From: Bacteroidota bacterium | GTDB lineage: Bacteria; Bacteroidota; Bacteroidia; Flavobacteriales_D; Crocinitomicaceae | Length of the DNA: 5,123 nucleotides | Assembly (NCBI GenBank): GCA_018825925.1 | Contig: JAHKAT010000326.1 | Location: 1-5,123 of the forward strand | Reading direction: 5' to 3' | Part shown: positions 1 through 5,123 of the stretch, piece by piece | How positions within the stretch are numbered: position 1 is the stretch's first letter | How the letters are laid out: every line of letters begins with the position of its first letter | Position numbers and translations under genes: made by a program | Notes under the pieces: generated by a model | Database searches by the model: none | What the model was told of the DNA's origin: nothing | Seen by the model: the letters and a program-made list of their open reading frames with translations, nothing else

Positions 1-1
1 A

Positions 2-1042
2 GCAACTGGTGAAATTTTAACCATGGTTTCTGCGCCTACCTTCGACCCAAATTTGTTGGTAGGAAAACGCAACATTGGGATCAATTATCCTAAGTTGGTT
101 GCCGACGAAGGTAAGCCTTTATTTCCTCGGCCACTTCAGGCAGAATATCCACCAGGTTCAATTTTCAAGTTACTTCAATCGTTAATCGCTTTGCAAGAAG
201 GAGTCATAGATGTCAATACCGGGTTTCCTTGTAATAAAAGCTTGGTGGGATGTCACAACCATCCTTATCCATCAGACATTATGAAGGCTGTGCAATATTC
301 TTGCAACCCTTATTATTATCAGGCTACGCGACGTATTATTCAACAAAACAAAAAACCAAATGCATTTGCGGATGCAGAAATAGGTTTGAACACTTGGGCA
401 GATTACATGTATAGTTTTGGTTTAGGTAAAAAGCTAGATAGCGACATAACAGGACAGCGACCAGGTAGAATTCCAGATGCCTCTTATTACGACAAGTGGT
501 ATGGACATCATCGTTGGGCATTTTCTACCATTCGATCGATTTCTATTGGTCAGGGTGAGGTGACTTTAACTCCCTTACAGATGGCCAATGTTGCCGCTAT
601 CATTGCGAACCGTGGTTGGTTTTATACCCCGCATTTTGCCCGTTCAATTGGCAGCTCGGGTGCTTTGGCCCCTTATCAAAGTAAAAATTATACGAAAGTT
701 GATGCCAAGTATTACGGACCGATTGTGGAAGGGATGCGAAGAGTTGTAAATGAACCTGGAGGAACCGCTGGGAGAGCTAAATTAAAAGAAGTTATCGTTT
801 GTGGAAAAACAGGAACTGTACAAAATCCACAAGGTGCCGATCACTCTGTTTTTATTTCCTTTGCCCCTATGAATAATCCAAAAATTGCCATTGCAGTGTT
901 TGTAGAAAATGCAGGTTTTGGTGGTACTTGGGCTGCTCCCATAGCCAGTTTGATGATAGAAAAATACATGACTGGAAAAATTTCCGATGAAGCAAAGGAG
1001 AAAAGAATAGTTGAAGCCGTTTTATCTAAAACCAAAAAATGA
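2..1042 (+). CDS. mrdA: Penicillin-binding protein 2 (class B transpeptidase of the elongation machine), 5' truncated
   Basis: This is the C-terminal 346 residues of PBP2, the D,D-transpeptidase that crosslinks glycan strands made by RodA during side-wall growth; it is anchored in the inner membrane and acts in the periplasm. The reading frame is open from base 2 and begins ATGEILTMVSAPTFDPN, a conserved stretch just before the active site, so the ATG at 23 is internal and not the start. All three transpeptidase motifs are present: SxxK as SIFK (bases 158-169, nucleophile Ser), SxN as SCN (299-307), and KTGT (806-817). The C-terminus (AGFGGTWAAPIASLMIEKY) is of the Bacteroidota type. The missing N-terminal part, probably 250-300 residues, would hold the membrane anchor and pedestal domain. 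The stop overlaps the rodA start, and the pairing with RodA is the main reason to call PBP2 rather than FtsI. The family call is very secure. Confidence 0.96.
   Translation, partial: ATGEILTMVSAPTFDPNLLVGKRNIGINYPKLVADEGKPLFPRPLQAEYPPGSIFKLLQSLIALQEGVIDVNTGFPCNKSLVGCHNHPYPSDIMKAVQYSCNPYYYQATRRIIQQNKKPNAFADAEIGLNTWADYMYSFGLGKKLDSDITGQRPGRIPDASYYDKWYGHHRWAFSTIRSISIGQGEVTLTPLQMANVAAIIANRGWFYTPHFARSIGSSGALAPYQSKNYTKVDAKYYGPIVEGMRRVVNEPGGTAGRAKLKEVIVCGKTGTVQNPQGADHSVFISFAPMNNPKIAIAVFVENAGFGGTWAAPIASLMIEKYMTGKISDEAKEKRIVEAVLSKTKK
1039..1042 (+). promoter_or_regulatory. ATGA stop/start overlap coupling mrdA to rodA
   Basis: The rodA ATG (1039-1041) and the mrdA TGA (1040-1042) share bases in ATGA. 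No purine-rich ribosome binding site precedes the start; the upstream bases are a run of A with C. Ribosomes ending mrdA are therefore likely to restart on rodA, keeping the two partner proteins in step. The overlap is seen directly; the coupling is inferred. Confidence 0.75.
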
Positions 1043-2436
1043 GAAACGACAAGAAACTAACCGAAAACATTGATTGGCCTTTATTCCTCTGTTATATCGC
1101 TCTGGTGATTATGGGTTTAGCCACGGTTTACTCCACCGCTTTTAATGAAGATCATCCCAATTTATTTGACTTTACGCAAAAATATGGAAAGCAGGTTTTA
1201 TGGATTGTCGTTTCCTTGTTTTTGGGTTTAATGGTTTTTTTGATTGATAGTTCCATCTATCGCAAGTTTGCCGTTCCCATCTATTTGTTTACAATCTCTT
1301 TACTCGTTTTGGTTTTATTCATGCCTCCGATTAATGGCGCTAGGGCTTGGTTAGGTTTTGGTAGTTTTGGTATACAGCCTGCCGAATTTGCGAAAATAGG
1401 AACTGCCTTGTTACTTTCCCACTATATTTCCAATATCAATATGAACTTACAGAATGCAAAAACTGTGTTCTTATCCAACTTGATTATTCTTATCCCTATG
1501 TCCTTGATCATTCAGCAACCCGATGCTGGAACCTTGGTTGTTTTTACCTCTTTTTTATTCGTTCTATATCGAGAAGGCTTGTCTTATGATCCACTAATTT
1601 TACCAGTGGTAAATTTAATTCCAGGCATACGGTTCAAAAAAACCTGGGTCGGTTTACACTTCATTCCTATTTTGTTTTTCGTAGTGTTTTTATGTGTGCT
1701 CACCTTGTTGTTTTCCAATAGTATATTCGAATGGCGCTGGTTGAGTGGAATACAGGTTCCCGGTATCGTTGGAATCCTTTTCTTTCTTGTAATCATTAGT
1801 GTATTACTCTATTTCTTTCTTTCAAGAATGGCTTCCCGCCGGGAGAAAAAAAGAGCCTTTTTTGTCGTTTTATTAGGCTTCTGTCTGTCTGCAATGCTCT
1901 CAATGTCTGTTAATTTTTTATTTCAAGGTTTGGCGTCCCATCAAAAAGAAAGAATTGAATTAGTACTTGGCTTACAAGAAGCACCCGACGGGGCCGACTA
2001 TAATAGAAATAGAGCGATGGCAGCAGTAGGTTCTGGTGGTGCATTTGGTAAAGGTTACAACAAGGCCTCATTGTCTAGCGTTGAAAGCAATCACGTTCCA
2101 GAAAGTGAAACGGATTTCATTTTTTGTCCTTTCGCGGAAGAATGGGGTTTTGCTGGCACCCTTATTTTGGTGGCCATTTATATGACAATGTTGCTTCGTA
2201 TCATTGTTATTGCAGAGCGACAACGCTCCAAGTACTACCGCATTTACGCCTACTCTGTTGGAATGATTTTGTTTTATCATTTCGCCATCAATATAGGTAT
2301 GAACATAGGTTTTGCACCAGTGATCGGTATTCCACTTCCATTTTTCAGTTATGGAGGTTCGTCCATGATGTCTTTTTCCGTATTGCTTTTTATCTTGTTG
2401 AAATTAGATAGTCAGCGACGGGATGTGTTGTTTTAA
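1039..2436 (+). CDS. rodA: RodA, SEDS-family peptidoglycan glycosyltransferase
   Basis: RodA is the inner-membrane SEDS polymerase that extends glycan strands from lipid II and works as a complex with PBP2. The protein is complete at 465 residues. Family signatures appear in order: NGARAWLGFGSFGIQPAEFAKI (residues 99-120), QQPDAGT (159-165), the AVGSGGAFGKGYN loop (329-341), VPESETDFIF (353-362) and GIPLPFFSYGGSS (430-442). Asp359 in ETDFIF aligns with the catalytic Asp262 of E. coli RodA. Many hydrophobic segments are visible. The protein is about 95 residues longer than E. coli RodA (370). The extra length lies between about residues 183 and 300 and appears to add two membrane segments (three hydrophobic stretches near 207-228, 240-262 and 273-295, where E. 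coli has one). Longer RodA proteins are known in Bacteroidota. The start is set by the ATGA overlap with mrdA. FtsW is the alternative, but the PBP2 neighbour argues for RodA. Confidence 0.96.
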   Translation: MRNDKKLTENIDWPLFLCYIALVIMGLATVYSTAFNEDHPNLFDFTQKYGKQVLWIVVSLFLGLMVFLIDSSIYRKFAVPIYLFTISLLVLVLFMPPINGARAWLGFGSFGIQPAEFAKIGTALLLSHYISNINMNLQNAKTVFLSNLIILIPMSLIIQQPDAGTLVVFTSFLFVLYREGLSYDPLILPVVNLIPGIRFKKTWVGLHFIPILFFVVFLCVLTLLFSNSIFEWRWLSGIQVPGIVGILFFLVIISVLLYFFLSRMASRREKKRAFFVVLLGFCLSAMLSMSVNFLFQGLASHQKERIELVLGLQEAPDGADYNRNRAMAAVGSGGAFGKGYNKASLSSVESNHVPESETDFIFCPFAEEWGFAGTLILVAIYMTMLLRIIVIAERQRSKYYRIYAYSVGMILFYHFAINIGMNIGFAPVIGIPLPFFSYGGSSMMSFSVLLFILLKLDSQRRDVLF

Positions 2437-2485
2437 AGTTAATAGACCATAAAAACTGTACTGCTTCGTGCTCATAGAACTTTAA
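2433..2485 (+). other. Weak inverted repeat at the end of rodA
   Basis: TTAAAGTT (2433-2440, overlapping the rodA stop) is repeated inverted as AACTTTAA (2478-2485). The arms are eight perfect base pairs, but A/T-rich and 37 bases apart, and no clear T-run follows. It could help end rodA transcription, but it is not a standard intrinsic terminator and may be chance. Confidence 0.2.
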
Positions 2486-2522
2486 TTCGTGAAAAACGTA
2501 ACACTCTCATTATTAAACACAA

Positions 2523-2540
2523 AGTCGTTTCATAACCGTT
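2523..2540 (+). repeat. Direct repeat, copy 1
   Basis: This 18-base unit AGTCGTTTCATAACCGTT matches the copy at 2624-2641 at 17 of 18 positions (A to G at position 13). The two copies are 101 bases apart start to start. Immediately after this copy a second CCGTT (2546-2550) follows. Confidence 0.7.
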
Positions 2541-2565
2541 ATTTACCGTTATAGAAATACAAGGA

Positions 2566-2592
2566 CATTTCATTAAATGACTCGATGAAATG
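2566..2592 (+). other. Hairpin-forming inverted repeat
   Basis: CATTTCAT (2566-2573) and ATGAAATG (2585-2592) are perfect eight-base complements around an 11-base loop. A run ATTTTTC follows at 2593-2599. The stem is A/T-rich with two C:G pairs, so its stability is modest. It could be a weak terminator-like structure or part of a structured leader; no function can be assigned. Confidence 0.35.
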
Positions 2593-2611
2593 ATTTTTCA
2601 ATACGACAGCA

Positions 2612-2657
2612 AAAACGGCCATTAGTCGTTTCATAGCCGTTTTAAAACGGTTAATGA
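2612..2657 (+). other. Two overlapping, mutually exclusive hairpins
   Basis: The segment GCCGTTTT (2636-2643) can pair upstream with AAAACGGC (2612-2619, loop of 16 bases) or downstream with AAAACGGT (2644-2651, using one G-T pair). The downstream option lies in a near-palindrome AGCCGTTTTAAAACGGTT (2635-2652), which extends by TCAT (2631-2634) pairing with ATGA (2654-2657) past one bulged A. The upstream hairpin ends in TTTT, a short terminator-like tail. The alternative pairing is seen directly; a switching or attenuating role is only inferred, and as DNA the palindrome could equally be a protein-binding site. Confidence 0.4.
2624..2641 (+). repeat. Direct repeat, copy 2
   Basis: AGTCGTTTCATAGCCGTT is the second copy of the 18-base unit at 2523-2540, with one mismatch. 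Its right half (GCCGTT) is part of the near-palindrome centred between 2643 and 2644, which copy 1 lacks. Similarity also recurs about 98 bases apart at AAAAAC...CCATT (2611-2623 against 2709-2720), hinting at an old tandem duplication of about 100 bases. Confidence 0.7.
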
Positions 2658-2689
2658 GATCTAAAAATTTCCTTTTTACCTTGGTTTGA

Positions 2690-2704
2690 ACGAAAAGTTT
2701 TCGT
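2690..2704. other. 15-base palindrome
   Basis: ACGAAAA (2690-2696) and TTTTCGT (2698-2704) are exact complements around a single central G. With a one-base centre it cannot close fully as an RNA hairpin, so a symmetric DNA-binding site is more natural than a terminator. No T-run follows on either strand. It may be chance in A/T-rich DNA. Confidence 0.3.
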
Positions 2705-2842
2705 CCTGAAAAACACCATTCTTCCTGCATGTAGCCGTTGGTTTCATTTTGTCACGACCAGCAACTAAATTCACAAAACCTTTTCGATATTTAAGCGTAA
2801 AACCAAACCATGCGGGAAATCATTATAAACCAATCTCACTAT

Positions 2843-2876
2843 TTGTCCCATACCACCTACTTTTTCTTTATTTTTA
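2843..2876 (+). promoter_or_regulatory. Candidate Bacteroidota-type promoter for the class A PBP gene
   Basis: TTG (2843-2845, within TTTG) stands 23 bases before TATTTTTA (2869-2876). The latter matches the Bacteroidota -7 consensus TAnnTTTG except for its last base. Transcription would start near 2881-2884, giving a leader of only about 15-18 bases before the ATG at 2899. The spacing is at the long end of what is described for this promoter class, and the sequence is A/T-rich, so the match could be fortuitous. Confidence 0.35.
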
Positions 2877-2898
2877 CACTTCATTTAGCGCTTTATTT

Positions 2899-5123
2899 AT
2901 GAGCTCAAAAAAACCGGTTGCAAAACCAGAATTTTCTGAAAATCAGTCAGATATGGCTGTAAAACTCACTTGGATCTTTGGATTGTTTCCGCTGGTGTTG
3001 GTTATTTGCTTGTTGCTTTTTCAGCCAAGCGATGAACTTCCCCCAGTAGCCATGCTCGATAATCCACCGGAATTATTAGCCAGTGTTGTGTATGCCGACG
3101 ATGCCGAAACGGAATTAGGTCGCTATTGGAAAATCAATCGTACATCAGCAGAATTCACAGAGATCAGCCCGTTTGTGACGGATGCTTTGATTTCTACGGA
3201 AGACGAACGGTTTTTGGAACATGCTGGTGTTGATTTTCGCGCTATTGGTCGCGCCGTAGTTTCCATGGGTGGCTCTGGTGGTGCTTCTACAATAACTCAA
3301 CAGTTAGCAAAGTTGTTGTTCACACTTCAACAACGGGATCGTGATGCAGACGCTGCTGCTCGAGGCGAATCTTTGTCAAATTCGCGATTGAAGGCGTTTC
3401 GTATTTTGGGTCGTGTCAACGAAAAAGCTCGCGAAAATATTATCGCTACGCGTTTGGAAAAACGATATACTAAAGAGGAAATTATCACTATGTATTTGAA
3501 CCAATTCGATTTCTTGTATAATGCCGTTGGAATTGAAAATGCTTCAAAAGTTTACTTTAATAAATCACCAAAAGATCTATCTAAGGATGAGGCTGCTATG
3601 TTGGTCGGCATGTGTAAAAACCCAACTTTATACAATCCCTATACCTTCCGAATTAAGAACTACCGCCGATCTATCGCCGCTGAAAAAGAAATCCCTTTGG
3701 AACAAGTTTCGGCTCAAGAAGTTGCCGATAGACGAAGTGCCGATAGTACGCGAGCTGCCTCCAGACGCAACCAAGTTTTATATCAATGGCTCAAAAATTC
3801 GAGCAAAGAAAATGCTGCCATTCGAATTAAATTGACCCGTGAGGAATATGATTCCTTAAAGGTAAAACCTATTACCACCGATTATCAAGTGGTTGATCAC
3901 AAGCAAGGTTCGGCACCCTATTTCCGAGAATCGACGCGACAAACCTTGACGAAATTGTTCCAAGAGAAAAACGAAGATGGAAGCTACAAGTACCAGCGTC
4001 CAGATGGACAGCCTTGGAACATCTACAACGATGGATTGAAGATTTACACCACCATCAATGCAAAAATGCAAGAATATGCAGAAGCAGCTGTTGATCGCCA
4101 TTTAAGTCAAACTTTACAGCCTGAATTCGACCGAAATAACCGTCGTATGAAGAATTTTCCTTTCAGTAAAGATTTAGATCAAGAACAAATTGACCGTATA
4201 ATGCGAAACGCACGACGTGTTTCCCTTCGTTATGCAATTGCAAAAGAAATGGGTAAATCTGAAAGTGAAATTGATAAAGAATTCAATACGCCTGCAGCCA
4301 TGCGTGTTTTTACTTGGAAAGGAGAAAAAGACACCACTTTAACTCCCAACGACTCCATCCGTTATTATAAATCTTATCTACACGCTGGTTTATTGTCCGT
4401 AGAACCACAAACAGGATTCATCAAAGCTTGGGTCGGCGGAGCAAATATCGACCATTTTGCTTACGATCATGTTCGTCAAGGTCGACGACAAGTAGGCTCA
4501 ACCATCAAACCTTTTGTTTATGCAACCGCTTTAGCGATGGGTGTTGTCAAACCATGCACTACTTTTTCTGGTGGATATTGTGTTGATTTACAAGACGGTA
4601 ACGGAAATATTACCGGTCGCTGGTGCCCTAAAGGTGAAGCTGCAGGAACCATGGCACAAGGTTTGGCTCTTTCTTCCAACCCAACCACTGTGGCTGTTAT
4701 GTCAAAAATGGGTGGATACGCTGGACCAAAAACGATTTCTAAGTTTTTAAAACAATTAAATATAAACGTTCGTCCAGAGGATGAAGTTCCTTCTATGTGT
4801 CTAGGACCTATGGATTTATCCTTATTTGAAATGGTGCCGGCTCAAGCTATGTTTGTAAATCAAGGAATTTTTATCGAACCTTCTTTTATTCTTCGCATAG
4901 AGGATAGAAACGGAAACGTTATTTATAGCGCTAAACCAGAGTCTAGAGAGGCATTGAATCAAAACGTAGCTTACCAAATGATCAAGTTAATGCAAGGGAC
5001 CATAAACTTTGGTACTGGAGGTAGCTTGCGAAGCGGTCAATCGTGGGGTGGAATAACTGCTCCTACAGCCGGTAAAACTGGTACTACACAAAACAACTCC
5101 GACGGTTGGTTTATGGGTTTAAC
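2899..5123 (+). CDS. mrcA: Class A bifunctional penicillin-binding protein (PBP1A type), 3' truncated
   Basis: This enzyme polymerises lipid II and crosslinks the product; it is anchored in the inner membrane and faces the periplasm. The 741 visible codons are open to the window end. A short cytoplasmic tail is followed by one membrane helix (about residues 23-41). The GT51 domain has EDERFLEHAGVD (catalytic Glu101), GASTITQQLAK (128-138), Glu179 in ARENIIA (aligning with Glu290 of E. coli PBP1b) and RYTKEEIITMYLN (189-201). A linker starts near GLKIYTTIN (379-387). The transpeptidase domain has STIK (Ser534, Lys537), SSN (592-594) and KTGTTQ (726-731). Only the C-terminal tail is missing. 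About 25 extra residues lie between the second GT motif and Glu179, and about 40 lie at 248-288. No Shine-Dalgarno precedes the ATG, as is usual in Bacteroidota. The start is favoured because it places a short polar tail before the helix; the frame is open back to a TGA at 2707 without another ATG. Confidence 0.95.
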   Translation, partial: MSSKKPVAKPEFSENQSDMAVKLTWIFGLFPLVLVICLLLFQPSDELPPVAMLDNPPELLASVVYADDAETELGRYWKINRTSAEFTEISPFVTDALISTEDERFLEHAGVDFRAIGRAVVSMGGSGGASTITQQLAKLLFTLQQRDRDADAAARGESLSNSRLKAFRILGRVNEKARENIIATRLEKRYTKEEIITMYLNQFDFLYNAVGIENASKVYFNKSPKDLSKDEAAMLVGMCKNPTLYNPYTFRIKNYRRSIAAEKEIPLEQVSAQEVADRRSADSTRAASRRNQVLYQWLKNSSKENAAIRIKLTREEYDSLKVKPITTDYQVVDHKQGSAPYFRESTRQTLTKLFQEKNEDGSYKYQRPDGQPWNIYNDGLKIYTTINAKMQEYAEAAVDRHLSQTLQPEFDRNNRRMKNFPFSKDLDQEQIDRIMRNARRVSLRYAIAKEMGKSESEIDKEFNTPAAMRVFTWKGEKDTTLTPNDSIRYYKSYLHAGLLSVEPQTGFIKAWVGGANIDHFAYDHVRQGRRQVGSTIKPFVYATALAMGVVKPCTTFSGGYCVDLQDGNGNITGRWCPKGEAAGTMAQGLALSSNPTTVAVMSKMGGYAGPKTISKFLKQLNINVRPEDEVPSMCLGPMDLSLFEMVPAQAMFVNQGIFIEPSFILRIEDRNGNVIYSAKPESREALNQNVAYQMIKLMQGTINFGTGGSLRSGQSWGGITAPTAGKTGTTQNNSDGWFMGL

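Larger units (their letters stand above)
2437..2898. other. 462-base spacer without a convincing gene, repeat-rich
   Basis: No plausible protein-coding gene lies between rodA and the class A PBP gene. The spacer holds a diverged direct repeat about 101 bases apart (2523-2540 and 2624-2641), several inverted repeats (2566-2592, 2612-2657, 2690-2704) and six CCGTT/AACGG motifs between 2536 and 2739. Its last 60 bases hold a candidate promoter. No tRNA or recognisable RNA family was seen. A reverse-strand open frame (2539-2730, 63 codons) lies across the repeats and has no recognisable similarity or start signal. The spacer probably separates the mrdA-rodA operon from an independently transcribed PBP gene. 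Confidence 0.7.

Noticed and set aside
23..25. ATG at base 23 as the start of PBP2
   Set aside because: The frame is open to the left edge and the seven preceding residues (ATGEILT) are conserved PBP2 sequence, so the true start is outside the window.
2124..2411. 95-codon open frame inside rodA
   Set aside because: It lies in another frame over the conserved ETDFIF to SYGGSS region of rodA and reads as a cysteine- and aromatic-rich chance translation.
2539..2730. Reverse-strand open frame of 63 codons in the spacer
   Set aside because: It crosses the repeats and hairpins, shows no recognisable domain, has no promoter or ribosome-binding signal upstream of its ATG, and is short enough to occur by chance. 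A decayed gene remnant is possible but unsupported.
2810..2812. ATG at 2810 as an upstream start for the class A PBP
   Set aside because: It is out of frame with the PBP coding sequence (2899).
2437..2898. CRISPR array or mobile element in the spacer
   Set aside because: Only two copies of one imperfect 18-base unit exist, with no regular spacers, no terminal inverted repeats with flanking duplications, and no transposase-like frame.
3521..3835. 104-codon open frame in another + frame inside the class A PBP gene
   Set aside because: The main frame is continuous here and keeps family features on both sides (KNPTLYNP before, RRNQVLYQW and APYFRE after), so there is no frameshift and this is an overlap by chance.

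Overview
This window most likely comes from a member of the Bacteroidota. The evidence is the long RodA with an expanded central membrane region, the PBP2 C-terminus of the GFGGTWAAPIASLMIEKY type, the class A PBP with a long linker between its domains, the lack of Shine-Dalgarno sequences before the starts, and a candidate promoter resembling the TTG / TAnnTTTG type of that phylum. The family or genus cannot be fixed from the sequence alone.

Layout, all on the + strand: (1) bases 2-1042 hold the transpeptidase half of penicillin-binding protein 2 (mrdA), cut off at the left edge. (2) Bases 1039-2436 hold a complete rodA, whose start overlaps the mrdA stop in ATGA. (3) Bases 2437-2898 form a 462-base gap with no convincing gene. 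It contains a 17/18-identical direct repeat, several inverted repeats, a cluster of CCGTT/AACGG motifs and, at its right end, a candidate promoter. (4) Bases 2899-5123 hold a class A bifunctional penicillin-binding protein (PBP1A type, mrcA/ponA), open through the right edge and just past its KTG motif.

The three proteins are all periplasmic-face peptidoglycan synthesis enzymes. RodA polymerises glycan strands from lipid II and PBP2 crosslinks them as part of the elongation (Rod) machine. The class A PBP does both reactions in one chain. The window is therefore a cell-wall elongation locus; in Bacteroidota, mreB/mreC/mreD commonly lie upstream of mrdA, but they are outside this window.

I found no undescribed system. 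The genes look ordinary and intact. The parts worth a second look are the structured, repeat-bearing spacer between rodA and the class A PBP gene, and the lineage-type insertions in RodA and in the glycosyltransferase domain.
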